From: Sphingobium sp. BYY-5
GTDB lineage: Bacteria > Pseudomonadota > Alphaproteobacteria > Sphingomonadales > Sphingomonadaceae
Length of the DNA stretch: 64,000 nucleotides
Reading direction: 5' to 3'
Assembly: GCF_022758885.1 (NCBI RefSeq)
Contig: NZ_JALEBH010000001.1
Span: forward strand, 2,294,001-2,358,000
This document shows positions 34,739 to 43,284 of the stretch, in pieces. The notes under the pieces were generated by a model, which was not told the DNA's origin, made no database searches, and was given only the letters and a program-made list of their open reading frames with translations. How positions within the stretch are numbered: the first letter of the stretch is position 1; every line of letters begins with the position of its first letter. The translations under genes were made by a program, and so were the position numbers.

Positions 34739-36400
34739 TTATATCGTCCGAAATGCGTTGGTGATCGGATAGCGGCGGTCGCGCCCGAAATTGCGGGTGC
34801 CCAGTTTCACGCCCGGCGGCGATTGACGGCGCTTATATTCAGCGATGTAGAGCAGCCGCTCGATGCGGGCCACGGTGTCGCGGTCGAAACCGCGCGCGAC
34901 CAGTTGCTCGACCGACAATTCCTCCTCGACCAGGCCATAGAGGATCGGGTCCAGCACCTCATAGGGCGGCAGGCTGTCTTCATCCTTCTGATTGTCGCGC
35001 AGTTCGGCGCTGGGCGGCTTGGTGATAACGCGCTCAGGCATCACGGGGCCGCTAGGCCCCAACCCTTCGCCCAGCGAAGGGACATTCTCGTTGCGCCAGC
35101 GGCAGAGGTCGAACACCGTGGTCTTGTAGGCGTCCTTCAGCACCGAATATCCGCCCGCCATGTCGCCATAAATGGTGGCGTAGCCGACCGACATCTCGCT
35201 CTTGTTGCCGGTGGTGAGCAGCATGTGGCCGAACTTGTTGGACAGCGCCATCAGCGTCACGCCCCGGATGCGGGACTGGATATTCTCCTCGGCCAGGTCG
35301 CGCTGGCGCCCCGCGAAGGCCGGGGCAAGCATCGCGTCGAAGGCGCCGACCGCCGGCTCGATCGGGATGGTGTCGTAGCGGACACCCAGCAGGCGCGCAC
35401 ATTCCACCGCATCGTCCAGGCTGTCCTGGCTGGTGAAGCGCGACGGCATCATCACGCACCAGACCCGGTCGGCGCCAAGCGCATCGACGGCGACGGCGGC
35501 GGACAGCGCCGAATCGATACCGCCCGACAGGCCCAGCACCACGCCGGGGAAGCGATTCCTGTTCACATAGTCGCGCAGGCCCAGCACCATGGCATTGTAG
35601 ATGTCCGCCGGGCGCGGATCGAGATCATGCGCCTCTCCGGGCAGGCAGACCCATTGGCCGTCCCATTTCTCCCAGGTCGTCAGCGTCAGCGATTCTTCCC
35701 AGTCGGGCATCTGATGCGCCAGGCCGAGGTCGCCGTTCATCACGAAGGACGCACCGTCGAACACCAGCTCGTCCTGCCCGCCGACGCGGTTCAGATAGAC
35801 GAGCGGCAGGCCGGTTTCGCGCACGCGGGTGCCCCCGACGGCGTTCAGGCGGCGGTCGTCCTTGTCGATCTCATAGGGACTGCAATTCGGGCTGATGAGG
35901 ATTTCCGCACCTTCGGCCTTCAGATGCGCGGTGACGAAGGGGAACCAGATATCCTCGCAGATCGGCACGCCGATCTTCACGCCCTTGAAATCGATCGGCG
36001 CGGGGAGCGGGCCGGGCGCGAACAGGCGTTTTTCGTCGAACGTGCCGTAATTGGGCAGTTCGCGCTTCTGCCGGATCGCGGTGACCGCGCCATCTTCCAG
36101 CAGGGCGACCACGTTGAAGAGCACGCCCTGCGAGGCGACGACGGTGCCGACCAGCATCGCCGGGCCGCCGTCCGCGGTCGCCTGCGCCATGCGGTCCAGT
36201 TCATGATTGGCGCGATCGACCAGAGCGGGCTTCAGCACCAGATCCTCAGGCGGATAGCCGATGAGTTGGAGTTCGGGATAGACGATGAGGTCCGCGCCCT
36301 TCGCCCGGTCGCGCCAGGCGAGCATGGCGTCGGCATTGGCCTGAAGGTCGCCCACCGACTGAGTCATCTGGGCCAGGGCGATCACGAGTTTGTCGGTCAT
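34739..36400 (-). CDS. nadE: NAD+ synthase, glutamine-hydrolysing
   Basis: 553 residues with two domains. The N-terminal nitrilase-type glutaminase (about 1-255) has its catalytic Glu in YPELQLIGYPPEDL, Lys in KRELPNYGTFDEKR and Cys in PICEDIWFP. The C-terminal synthetase (about 275-553) has the P-loop GLSGGIDSALSA and the conserved LLTTGNKSEMSVGY. It converts deamido-NAD to NAD using ammonia channelled from glutamine. Length matches other two-domain NadE of this clade. Confidence 0.95.
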   Translation of the reverse strand: MTDKLVIALAQMTQSVGDLQANADAMLAWRDRAKGADLIVYPELQLIGYPPEDLVLKPALVDRANHELDRMAQATADGGPAMLVGTVVASQGVLFNVVALLEDGAVTAIRQKRELPNYGTFDEKRLFAPGPLPAPIDFKGVKIGVPICEDIWFPFVTAHLKAEGAEILISPNCSPYEIDKDDRRLNAVGGTRVRETGLPLVYLNRVGGQDELVFDGASFVMNGDLGLAHQMPDWEESLTLTTWEKWDGQWVCLPGEAHDLDPRPADIYNAMVLGLRDYVNRNRFPGVVLGLSGGIDSALSAAVAVDALGADRVWCVMMPSRFTSQDSLDDAVECARLLGVRYDTIPIEPAVGAFDAMLAPAFAGRQRDLAEENIQSRIRGVTLMALSNKFGHMLLTTGNKSEMSVGYATIYGDMAGGYSVLKDAYKTTVFDLCRWRNENVPSLGEGLGPSGPVMPERVITKPPSAELRDNQKDEDSLPPYEVLDPILYGLVEEELSVEQLVARGFDRDTVARIERLLYIAEYKRRQSPPGVKLGTRNFGRDRRYPITNAFRTI

Positions 36401-36531
36401 GGCCGCGCCCTAATGCATTTTGATGGCGGGCGCAAAAGCGCCTTTCCACATGGGGCAGGCCCCGCTAAAGGGGCCGCGTCTCGCGCATCGTCATCAATTC
36501 GTCACGCCATCTAGTTCTGGGGGTTTTGGCC

Positions 36532-37467
36532 ATGAAGCTCATGACCGGCAATTCCAACAAGCCGCTCGCGGCCGCTATCGCCGACTATATCGAAATCCCC
36601 CTGACCGACGTCAGCGTCCGCCGCTTCGCCGACGAAGAGGTTTTCGTGGAAATTCATGAGAATGTCCGCGGCGAAGACGTGTTCGTGATCCAGCCCACGG
36701 CTTATCCGACCAACGACAATCTGATGGAATTGCTCATCATGATCGATGCGCTGAAACGCGCGTCGGCCAAACGAATCACCGCCGTCATCCCCTATTTCGG
36801 CTATGCCCGGCAGGACCGGAAGCCCGGTCCCCGCACGCCCATCAGCGCGAAACTGGTCGCCAATCTCATCACCACCGCCGGCGCCGACCGCGTCCTGTCG
36901 GTCGACCTGCACGCAGGGCAGATCCAGGGCTTCTTCGACATCCCGACCGACAATCTGTTCGGTGCGCCGGTGATGTCGGCCGATATCCAGGCGCGCTTCG
37001 GCGACAAGAATATCATGGTCGTGTCGCCCGACGTGGGCGGCGTGGTGCGCGCCCGCGCACTCGCCAAGCGCCTCGACAACGCCCCGCTCGCCATCGTCGA
37101 CAAGCGCCGCGAGCGCGCGGGCGAATCGGAAGTGATGAACATCATCGGCGACGTGAAGGGCCGCTTCTGCATCCTGATCGACGATATCGTCGATTCGGCC
37201 GGAACCCTGTGCAACGCCGCCGCCGCCCTCAAGGCCGCGGGCGCCGAGGATGTGATCGCCTATGTCAGCCACGGCGTGCTGTCGGGCGGCGCGGTCGCGC
37301 GGGTCGAGGCGTCGGACCTGCTGGAACTGGTCATCACCGACTCGATCCAGGGCACCGACGCGGTCAACGCCGCCAGGCATATCCGCCACCTGCCCATCGC
37401 CCCGCTGCTGGGCGAAGCAATCAAGCGCATCGCTGACGAGAGTTCGGTTTCCAGCCTGTTCGACTGA
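36532..37467 (+). CDS. prs: Ribose-phosphate diphosphokinase
   Basis: A 311-residue enzyme making PRPP for purine, pyrimidine, His, Trp and NAD synthesis. Signatures are TGNSNKPLA, the ATP-binding [26 protein letters not shown], the metal-binding [11 protein letters not shown] and the PRPP loop [14 protein letters not shown]. The ATG at 36532 is preceded by a GGGGG run. It is divergent from nadE across about 130 bp. Confidence 0.97.
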   Translation: MKLMTGNSNKPLAAAIADYIEIPLTDVSVRRFADEEVFVEIHENVRGEDVFVIQPTAYPTNDNLMELLIMIDALKRASAKRITAVIPYFGYARQDRKPGPRTPISAKLVANLITTAGADRVLSVDLHAGQIQGFFDIPTDNLFGAPVMSADIQARFGDKNIMVVSPDVGGVVRARALAKRLDNAPLAIVDKRRERAGESEVMNIIGDVKGRFCILIDDIVDSAGTLCNAAAALKAAGAEDVIAYVSHGVLSGGAVARVEASDLLELVITDSIQGTDAVNAARHIRHLPIAPLLGEAIKRIADESSVSSLFD

Positions 37468-37473
37468 GGCGGA

Positions 37474-37710
37474 TCATGCCGCCGGGAGCAGGACCAGCGG
37501 CACCGCGCAGATCAGGATGAGCGCGGCGACGATGCGTTGCCCGCGCGAGATGCCGAACGGCTTGCCCCGCCAGACCATCGGGCAGGCCAGGATGGCGAAG
37601 CCGATCAGCAGGATCGACAAGCTGGCCGACCCGCCGGTCGGCATATCCTGCCGCAGGGCAAGACCCGCGAACAGGCCGACGAAACTCAGAAACCAGCCGA
37701 TCAGCGCCAT
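37474..37710 (-). CDS. Hypothetical small membrane protein
   Basis: About 78 residues with two to three hydrophobic segments and no family I recognise. The ATG at 37710 has AAAAGGGG at a good distance; an upstream ATG at 37752 would add 14 mostly charged residues but has no ribosome-binding site. The 3' end is 6 bp from the convergent prs stop. Confidence 0.6.
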   Translation of the reverse strand: MALIGWFLSFVGLFAGLALRQDMPTGGSASLSILLIGFAILACPMVWRGKPFGISRGQRIVAALILICAVPLVLLPAA

Positions 37711-37775
37711 GCGCATCCCCTTTTCTGCCACAGCATAGGCCCGCCGCAGCATAAGAGGGCGGGGTTGCCGAAGGC

Positions 37776-38204
37776 TTAAGCCGGCCCTGCCCAGGGATCG
37801 TAGCTGCCGAAACTCCAGACATTGCCCTCCGGATCGAGCGCGGTGTAGCCGCGGCCGGGATAGCCGTCATTGTCCTTCGGCTCCTGCACCACCACCGCGC
37901 CTTCGTTGCGGGCGTGGAGGCAATGGGCGTCGGGATCGGGCACCACGATATAGAGGCAGCCGGTGACGCCGCCCAGGTCGCGCGCGGTGGACCAGGTGTA
38001 GAGCGATTCGCCCTCCACATCCTTGACGCTGCCCAGCATCACCATGCCATTTCCCAGCACCAGTTGGGCATGATGGATGATGGTCGGGTCCTGATCGTCC
38101 GGATAGACGGCGTGCCGGTCAAAACCGAAGGCGTCGCACAGGAAGGTGATGGCAGCGGGCGCGTTGGCGTAGCGCAGGCATGGAATGACAGGCGAACCGG
38201 ACAT
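37776..38204 (-). CDS. VOC (glyoxalase/bleomycin resistance) family protein
   Basis: 142 residues with the betaalphabetabetabeta VOC module: IPCLRYANAPAAITFLCDAFGF at the start and YTALDPEGNVWSFGSYDP at the end, where the metal-binding Glu is expected. Such proteins may be dioxygenases, isomerases or binding proteins; function unknown. The GAGAGGAAC site precedes the ATG at 38204. It resembles the second VOC gene at 39680 in layout. Confidence 0.85.
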   Translation of the reverse strand: MSGSPVIPCLRYANAPAAITFLCDAFGFDRHAVYPDDQDPTIIHHAQLVLGNGMVMLGSVKDVEGESLYTWSTARDLGGVTGCLYIVVPDPDAHCLHARNEGAVVVQEPKDNDGYPGRGYTALDPEGNVWSFGSYDPWAGPA

Positions 38205-38273
38205 AGTTCCTCTCCTTCTCACATCTGCCGTTCAGTCTAGCGCAGCGGCGCCCTAACCGCTAGGCGAAGGGAC

Positions 38274-39092
38274 ATGACCACCCGCGACGACCTGACCCTT
38301 GCCAACCGCCTTGCCGACGCCGCCGGCGCGGCCATCCGTCCCTTTTTCCGCGCTCGTTACGATCTGGAGATCAAGGCGGATAAGTCCCCCGTAACGGAGG
38401 CCGACCGCGCCGCCGAAGCCGCGATCCGCGCGATCCTGGAGAAGGAGCGTCCTGGCGACGGCATCATCGGCGAGGAATATGGGTCAGTGCGGGAGGATGC
38501 GGAGCGGGTGTGGATTCTCGATCCGATCGACGGGACGCGCAGCTTCATCGCGGGGCGGCCGATCTTCGGCACGCTGATCGCGCTGACGCAAGGCGGCTGG
38601 CCGACCATCGGCATCATCGACCAGCCGATCGCGCAGGAACGCTGGGCGGGCATGGCCGGGCAGCCGACGACCTTCAACGGCCAGCCGGTCCGCACCCGCG
38701 CGTGCAAGGCGCTGGAAGGCGCAGGCATCGCCACGACCAGCCCGCACCTCTTCGACGATGGTGACGTGCCCCATTATATGGCGCTGGTTGCCGCCGTCTC
38801 CGGCGGGGCGCCGCGCCAGGGGCCGGTCTATGGCGGGGACTGTTATAATTACGGACTGCTGGCGTCCGGCTTCCTCGACATCGTCGTCGAATCGGGCCTG
38901 AAAAGCTATGACTTCGCCGCGCTGGTGCCGGTGGTAGAGGGCGCGGGCGGCCTGATGTGCGACTGGAATGGCGAACCGTTGACGGCGGAGAGCGAAGGCC
39001 ATGTGCTGGCGCTGGGCGATCCGGCGCGGCTGGAGGATGTGCTGGAGGCGCTGCACGACGCCGGGCATGACCACGACCACAGTCATCATTGA
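38274..39092 (+). CDS. hisN: Histidinol-phosphatase, inositol monophosphatase family
   Basis: 272 residues. The metal-binding motifs are complete: GEEYG, DPIDGTRSFI and the late SYDFAALVPVVEGAGG. This subgroup is the usual histidinol-phosphatase of alphaproteobacteria, whose step lies beside that of hisC in the pathway; broader inositol-phosphatase activity cannot be ruled out. A histidine-rich tail (HDAGHDHDHSHH) is unusual and may bind metal or be neutral. RBS GAAGG precedes the start. Confidence 0.88.
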   Translation: MTTRDDLTLANRLADAAGAAIRPFFRARYDLEIKADKSPVTEADRAAEAAIRAILEKERPGDGIIGEEYGSVREDAERVWILDPIDGTRSFIAGRPIFGTLIALTQGGWPTIGIIDQPIAQERWAGMAGQPTTFNGQPVRTRACKALEGAGIATTSPHLFDDGDVPHYMALVAAVSGGAPRQGPVYGGDCYNYGLLASGFLDIVVESGLKSYDFAALVPVVEGAGGLMCDWNGEPLTAESEGHVLALGDPARLEDVLEALHDAGHDHDHSHH

Positions 39093-39100
39093 TTCATTCT

Positions 39101-39130
39101 GACGTCATCCCCGCGGAAGCGGGAATGACG
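39101..39130. repeat. REP palindrome (CGTCATCCCCGCG type)
   Basis: GACGTCATCCCCGCGGAAGC and GGGAATGACG form a near-perfect hairpin between the convergent hisN and macrodomain genes. It belongs to the same family as the palindromes around the GIY-YIG gene and inside the 493-bp repeat. Confidence 0.75.
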
Positions 39131-39138
39131 AGACTATT

Positions 39139-39675
39139 TTATGAGTCTGAAGTTTCATCCCTGACGGCGGCGTCGAACAGCGCGGTGGTTGCTTCGTCGA
39201 AACAGACGAAGCGGATCTGGTCGAAGGCTTCGGGATCGCGGCGCAGCGCGGACGCCACGGCGGCGGCGGCGATGCGCGCCGCCTGATCCTTCGGGAAACC
39301 ATAGACGCCGGTCGAGATCGCCGGGAAAGCGATGCTGCGCAGCCCATGATGCCGCGCCAGGGCCAACGAATGGGCATAGCAGCTTGCCAGCAGGTCGCGC
39401 TCGCCCCGGCTGCCGCCGCTCCAGACCGGCCCGACCGTGTGGATGACATAGCGGGCGGGCAGGCCATAGCCGCGCGTGATCCGCGCCTCGCCCGTCGGGC
39501 ATCCGCCGATGGCGCGACATTCGGCCAGCAGTTCAGGCCCGGCGACGCGATGGATCGCCCCATCGACGCCGCCCCCGCCGAGCAGGCTGTTGTTGGCGGC
39601 ATTGACGATGGCGTCGGTGGCGCAGCGAGTGATGTCGCCAGTCACGACATCCCATCGGGTCGCGCCGACGATCAT
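39139..39675 (-). CDS. Macrodomain O-acetyl-ADP-ribose deacetylase
   Basis: 178 residues, a single macrodomain. Motifs [30 protein letters not shown] and GVYGFPKD match the MacroD-type (YmdB-like) proteins that bind ADP-ribose and hydrolyse O-acetyl-ADP-ribose or remove ADP-ribose from proteins. No extra domains. It lies between hisN (convergent) and a VOC gene whose stop is 4 bp upstream of the macrodomain start. Confidence 0.93.
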   Translation of the reverse strand: MIVGATRWDVVTGDITRCATDAIVNAANNSLLGGGGVDGAIHRVAGPELLAECRAIGGCPTGEARITRGYGLPARYVIHTVGPVWSGGSRGERDLLASCYAHSLALARHHGLRSIAFPAISTGVYGFPKDQAARIAAAAVASALRRDPEAFDQIRFVCFDEATTALFDAAVRDETSDS

Positions 39676-39679
39676 CCGC

Positions 39680-40093
39680 TTACGCCTTTACCGGGCCACC
39701 GATCGACCAGACATGGCCGAACGGATCGATCAACTGGCCGTAGCGCGCGCCCCAGAACTGGTTGTCGATCGGGAAACGGACGCTGGCGCCGGCTTCCAGG
39801 GCGCGGTTCCACCAGCGATCGGCGTCGTCCACTTCCAGATGGAGCGTGACGCTGGCCGGCGGCGGCGCGGGATTGCCGTCGGCCATCTCATGGAAATGGT
39901 CGTTCAGCATCAGCGGGCCGTCATTGACGATGAGGTGCGCGTGCATGATGCGGGCGCCGTCATCGGCCAGATGGCGCGTCTGCTCGGTCGCGCCGAAGGC
40001 CGCCTTGTAGAAGCCGATCGCATCGGCCGCCTTGCCGTCGGCGATAGTCAAATGCGCGGTGACGCCCGGCATGACGAAGGGTGTCTCGCTCAT
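39680..40093 (-). CDS. VOC family protein, PhnB-like
   Basis: 137 residues. PhnB / 3-demethylubiquinone-9 3-methyltransferase-like VOC fold with [26 protein letters not shown] at the start and [16 protein letters not shown] at the end. Function unknown. GAGAGGATC precedes the ATG. Transcribed together with the macrodomain gene (4-bp gap). Confidence 0.88.
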   Translation of the reverse strand: MSETPFVMPGVTAHLTIADGKAADAIGFYKAAFGATEQTRHLADDGARIMHAHLIVNDGPLMLNDHFHEMADGNPAPPPASVTLHLEVDDADRWWNRALEAGASVRFPIDNQFWGARYGQLIDPFGHVWSIGGPVKA

Positions 40094-40149
40094 GATCCTC
40101 TCCTTCTCGAGTCGTTGATGGCCAAAGATAGACCCTGCCCGTGACGATC

Positions 40150-40207
40150 AGAAGAGACTGGCAGAAGAGACTGGCAGAAGAGACTGGCAGAAGAGACTGG
40201 CAGAAGG
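40150..40207. repeat. 13-bp tandem repeat, four copies
   Basis: AGAAGAGACTGGC occurs four times head to tail at 40150-40201 with no mismatch, and a partial fifth unit follows. It lies in the gap between the VOC gene and rpmI (269 bp). Perfect short tandem repeats like this often vary in number between strains by slipped pairing. Confidence 0.95.
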
Positions 40208-40245
40208 GGCCGGACGCGCCGCACCGGGATTTCCGCTCCGAATCG

Positions 40246-40274
40246 CTTGCTTTTGCGAGCGCGCCCGACTATGC
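40246..40274 (+). promoter_or_regulatory. Candidate promoter for rpmI-rplT
   Basis: CTTGCT and CTATGC are separated by 17 bp and lie about 90 bp upstream of the rpmI start. They resemble the alphaproteobacterial -35 CTTGAC and -10 CTATAT boxes. The remaining leader (about 85 bases) could carry ribosomal-protein autoregulation, but no conserved structure was recognised. Confidence 0.4.
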
Positions 40275-40362
40275 GCGCCCTTCGCGATATTCGGAAGAAC
40301 CGCCCGGCTAACTAGGGCTGCCGTGGCCGTTCGTAATCGTCGCGCTCAAAAAGGAGACGAAA

Positions 40363-40566
40363 ATGCCCAAGATGAAGACCAAGAGCGGTGTGAAGAAGCG
40401 CTTCAAGTTCACCGCCACCGGCAAGGTCAAGCACGGCGTCGCTGGCAAGCGTCACCGCCTGATCTCGCATAACGCCAAATATATTCGCCAGAACCGCGGC
40501 ACGTCCGTCCTGTCGGATTCGGATGTTGCCCATGTGCGCCTCTGGGCGCCCTACGGCCTGAAGTAA
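40363..40566 (+). CDS. rpmI: 50S ribosomal protein L35
   Basis: A 67-residue basic protein with the family start [15 protein letters not shown] and core [13 protein letters not shown] strong AAAAAGGAGA ribosome-binding site precedes it. rplT follows after 13 bp. infC is not adjacent, as is common in this group. Confidence 0.97.
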   Translation: MPKMKTKSGVKKRFKFTATGKVKHGVAGKRHRLISHNAKYIRQNRGTSVLSDSDVAHVRLWAPYGLK

Positions 40567-40579
40567 GGAGTAGAGGCAC

Positions 40580-40942
40580 ATGGCACGCGTCAAACGGGGT
40601 GTAACCACCCGCGCCAAGCATAAGCGGATTCTGGATCAGGCGAAGGGCTATTATGGCCGTCGCAAGAATACGATCCGTATCGCCCGCCAGGCCGTCGAAA
40701 AGGCCGGCCAGTACGCTTACCGCGACCGTAAGGTCAAGAAGCGCACTTTCCGTGGCCTGTGGATCCAGCGCATCAACGCCGGCGTCCGCGCCGAAGGCCT
40801 GACCTATTCGCAGTTCATGCACGGCCTGAAGCTGGCCGGCGTGGAGCTGGACCGCAAGGTTCTGGCCGACATCGCGATGCACGAAGGCGAGGCGTTTAGC
40901 GCCATCATCGCCCAGGCGAAGGCTGCGCTGCCCGCAGCCTGA
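40580..40942 (+). CDS. rplT: 50S ribosomal protein L20
   Basis: A 120-residue basic RNA-binding protein of the large subunit that in many bacteria also represses its own operon. Signatures are [33 protein letters not shown] and the ending [11 protein letters not shown]. It follows rpmI in the same operon and is ended by a strong hairpin. In many bacteria pheST is close by; here a RhtB gene and a GIY-YIG gene sit in between. Confidence 0.97.
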   Translation: MARVKRGVTTRAKHKRILDQAKGYYGRRKNTIRIARQAVEKAGQYAYRDRKVKKRTFRGLWIQRINAGVRAEGLTYSQFMHGLKLAGVELDRKVLADIAMHEGEAFSAIIAQAKAALPAA

Positions 40943-40968
40943 ACCAGTCGATCGCAAGATCGTCAAAG

Positions 40969-41006
40969 GGGCGCCGGGGCAGATGCTTCCGGCGCCCTTT
41001 TTGTTT
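40969..41006 (+). terminator. Rho-independent terminator after rplT
   Basis: GGGCGCCGG (40969-40977) pairs with CCGGCGCCC (40989-40997) across an 11-base loop and is followed by TTTTTGTTTT. A textbook intrinsic terminator 26 bp after the rplT stop. Confidence 0.92.
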
Positions 41007-41023
41007 TCCGACTACCCCAATCC

Positions 41024-41100
41024 CCGTTCGGGCTGAGCTTGTCGAAGCCCTGCACTTTCTTGAAGAGAGGAGCGGCCCTTCGACAGGCTCAGGGCGAACG
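41024..41100. repeat. REP-type inverted repeat pair (AGCTTGTCGAAG variant)
   Basis: CCGTTCGGGCTGAGCTTGTC at one end faces GACAGGCTCAGGGCGAACGG at the other, about 35 bp apart. It lies between the rplT terminator and the exporter gene. A variant with AGCGAAGTCGAAG recurs at 47407-47505. Confidence 0.8.
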
Positions 41101-41140
41101 GATTTCATAATGAGCCTGCGGCCTTGAGGAGACCAATCCC

Positions 41141-41758
41141 ATGTCGCTGCATCTCTGGTGGTTGTACGTTACGGCGGTTTTCCTGATCTCGGCCACGCCG
41201 GGTCCGAACATGCTGCATGTGATGACGCAGAGCATCGCCCATGGCCCGCGCAAGGCGCTGGCCACGATGGCGGGCTTGATGAGCGCGGTGCTGCTGTGCC
41301 TGATAGCGTCGGCGCTGGGCCTTGGCGCGCTGCTGAAGGCGTCGCCGGGGCTGTTCGACATATTGCGCTATGCCGGCGTCGTCTATCTGGTCTGGCTGGG
41401 CGTCAAGGCGTGGCGCGCGCCGGTCGGCGGCAGCGCGAACAGCGCCACCAACGCCCGCTCGCCCCGCGTGCTTTATGGGACCGGCCTGCTGACCGGCCTC
41501 GCCAATCCCAAGCTCATCATCTTCGCGGCGGCGCTCTTCCCCCAGTTCATCGACCTCAATCGCCCCTTCTGGCTGCAACTGGGCATCCTGATCGTCAGCT
41601 TCGTGGCGATCGAGAGCTTCTGGTATTCGGTCTATGCGCTGGGCGGCCTGCGCCTCGCCCGCTGGCTGGAACCGATCAACCGGCAGAAGCTGTTCAATCG
41701 CGGCACCGGGCTGCTGTTCATCGGCTTTGGCGGGGCGCTGCTGGGAGCACGGGCGTAA
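41141..41758 (+). CDS. LysE/RhtB-family amino-acid exporter
   Basis: 205 residues with six hydrophobic helices and the RhtB signatures SATPGPNMLHVMTQS and GLANPKLIIFAAALFPQF. Family members export homoserine, threonine, lysine or related compounds. Substrate not readable. GAGGAG precedes the ATG. It interrupts the common rplT-pheS neighbourhood. Confidence 0.9.
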   Translation: MSLHLWWLYVTAVFLISATPGPNMLHVMTQSIAHGPRKALATMAGLMSAVLLCLIASALGLGALLKASPGLFDILRYAGVVYLVWLGVKAWRAPVGGSANSATNARSPRVLYGTGLLTGLANPKLIIFAAALFPQFIDLNRPFWLQLGILIVSFVAIESFWYSVYALGGLRLARWLEPINRQKLFNRGTGLLFIGFGGALLGARA

Positions 41759-41767
41759 CCCCAAGTC

Positions 41768-41799
41768 CGTCATCCCCGCGAAAGCGGGGACCCATCTCC
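41768..41799 (+). repeat. REP palindrome, left flank of the GIY-YIG gene
   Basis: CGTCATCCCCGCGAAAGCGG then GGACCCATCTCC. The hairpin CCCCGCGAAAGCGGGG is perfect with a GAAA tetraloop-like centre, and the CCCATCT tail marks its direction. The GIY-YIG start codon is 10 bp to the right. Confidence 0.9.
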
Positions 41800-41809
41800 G
41801 GGGATGTGA

Positions 41810-42136
41810 ATGAAGCGCGAGATCAGCCCAACCGTCTATATCCTTGCCAGCCGACGCAACGGCACGCTCTACACTGGCGTCACGGCTGACCTGATAAAGC
41901 GGCTATACGAGCACCGAAACGGCTTGATCGAAGGCTTCACCAAAGACTACGGCGTCAGGCGCCTGGTCTGGTTCGAACCGCATGACAGCATGGACAGCGC
42001 CATCCTGCGAGAGAAACGGATCAAGGAATGGAACAGGCAGTGGAAGATTGAGCTGATCGAAGCCGGCAATCCCGATTGGGACGATCTGGCACTAGGCTTT
42101 GGCTTTGAGCCTTTGTCCTCTTTACGTGGCGATTGA
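41810..42136 (+). CDS. GIY-YIG nuclease domain protein (COG2827 type)
   Basis: A 108-residue single-domain GIY-YIG protein: VYILASRRNGTLYTGVT (the degenerate GIY...YIG strand pair), arginine in LIKRLYEHRNG, and EKRIKEWNRQWKIELIEAGNP, the catalytic-Glu helix of the UPF0213/COG2827 group. This group has no known physiological role, though structure-specific DNA cleavage is likely. The gene exactly fills the space between two REP palindromes facing each other, which is why I suspect a link with repeat spread. Confidence 0.92.
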   Translation: MKREISPTVYILASRRNGTLYTGVTADLIKRLYEHRNGLIEGFTKDYGVRRLVWFEPHDSMDSAILREKRIKEWNRQWKIELIEAGNPDWDDLALGFGFEPLSSLRGD

Positions 42137-42149
42137 CCGACAGGTCGGA

Positions 42150-42179
42150 AGATGGGTTCCCGCTTTCGCGGGAATGACG
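42150..42179 (-). repeat. REP palindrome, right flank of the GIY-YIG gene
   Basis: On the minus strand it reads CGTCATTCCCGCGAAAGCGG then GAACCCATCT, the same family and tail as the left flank but in the opposite direction. It starts 13 bp after the nuclease stop codon and ends 13 bp before pheS. Confidence 0.9.
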
Positions 42180-42192
42180 AAGGTTTGAAAAG

Positions 42193-43284
42193 ATGACTGA
42201 GATTGCCAATCTGAAAGCCGGCCTGATCGCCGACATCGCCGCCGCCGGCACGCTCGACGCGCTGGAAGGCCTGCGCGTGGGCGCCTTGGGGAAGAGCGGC
42301 GTCGTGACCGGCCTGCTCAAGACGCTGGGCGCGATGTCGCCTGAAGAGCGGCTGGCGAAAGGCCCGCCGATCCAGGATTTGCGCGAAGCCGTCACCGCCG
42401 CGATCGCGGACAGGAAGGCCGCACTGGAGCAGGCCGCGCTCGACGCCCGCCTCGCGTCGGAAAAGATCGACATGACCCTGCCCGCCGATCTCGGTGCGCA
42501 AGGGTCCGTCCATGCCGTCAGCCAGGTGATGGACGAGCTGGCGGAAATCTTCGCGGACCTGGGCTTCTCGGTCGCCACCGGTCCGGAGATCGAGGACGAC
42601 TGGCATAATTTCACCGCGCTCAACATCCCCGAAACGCACCCGGCGCGCGCCATGCACGACACCTTCTACTTCCCGGACGAGGACGGGCAAAAGAAGATGC
42701 TGCTGCGCACCCATACCTCACCGGTGCAGATCCGCACGATGATGACGACGCCCCCGCCGATCCGCATCATCGCGCCCGGCCGCGTCTATCGCAGCGACAG
42801 CGACGCGACGCACACGCCGATGTTCCATCAGATCGAGGGGCTGGTGATCGACAAGGGGATCACGCTCGGCCACCTCAAATGGACGCTGGAAACCTTCCTC
42901 AAGGCCTTTTTCGAGCGCGAGGATATCGTCCTGCGCCTGCGCCCCAGTTACTTCCCCTTCACCGAACCCTCAGTCGAGGTCGATGTCGGCTATACCCTGA
43001 CCAATGGCCAGCGCGTGATCGGCGGCGACGGCGATGCGCCCGACGGCGGCTGGCTGGAAGTGCTGGGCAGCGGCATGGTCAACAGGCGGGTGATCGAGGC
43101 GTGCGGCCTGGACCCCGACGAGTGGCAGGGCTTCGCCTTCGGCACCGGGGTCGATCGCCTCGCCATGCTCAAATATGGAATGAACGACTTGCGCGCTTTC
43201 TTCGACGGCGACCTGCGCTGGCTCAAACACTATGGCTTCTCAGGCCTCGACGTCCCCACGCTGAGCGGAGGAGTGGGCGCATGA
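42193..43284 (+). CDS. pheS: Phenylalanine--tRNA ligase alpha subunit
   Basis: A 363-residue class II synthetase subunit. Coiled-coil N-terminus (about 1-100), then the catalytic core with [43 protein letters not shown] and the motif 3 region [14 protein letters not shown]. It works as a heterotetramer with PheT. The stop overlaps the pheT start (ATGA). Confidence 0.97.
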   Translation: MTEIANLKAGLIADIAAAGTLDALEGLRVGALGKSGVVTGLLKTLGAMSPEERLAKGPPIQDLREAVTAAIADRKAALEQAALDARLASEKIDMTLPADLGAQGSVHAVSQVMDELAEIFADLGFSVATGPEIEDDWHNFTALNIPETHPARAMHDTFYFPDEDGQKKMLLRTHTSPVQIRTMMTTPPPIRIIAPGRVYRSDSDATHTPMFHQIEGLVIDKGITLGHLKWTLETFLKAFFEREDIVLRLRPSYFPFTEPSVEVDVGYTLTNGQRVIGGDGDAPDGGWLEVLGSGMVNRRVIEACGLDPDEWQGFAFGTGVDRLAMLKYGMNDLRAFFDGDLRWLKHYGFSGLDVPTLSGGVGA

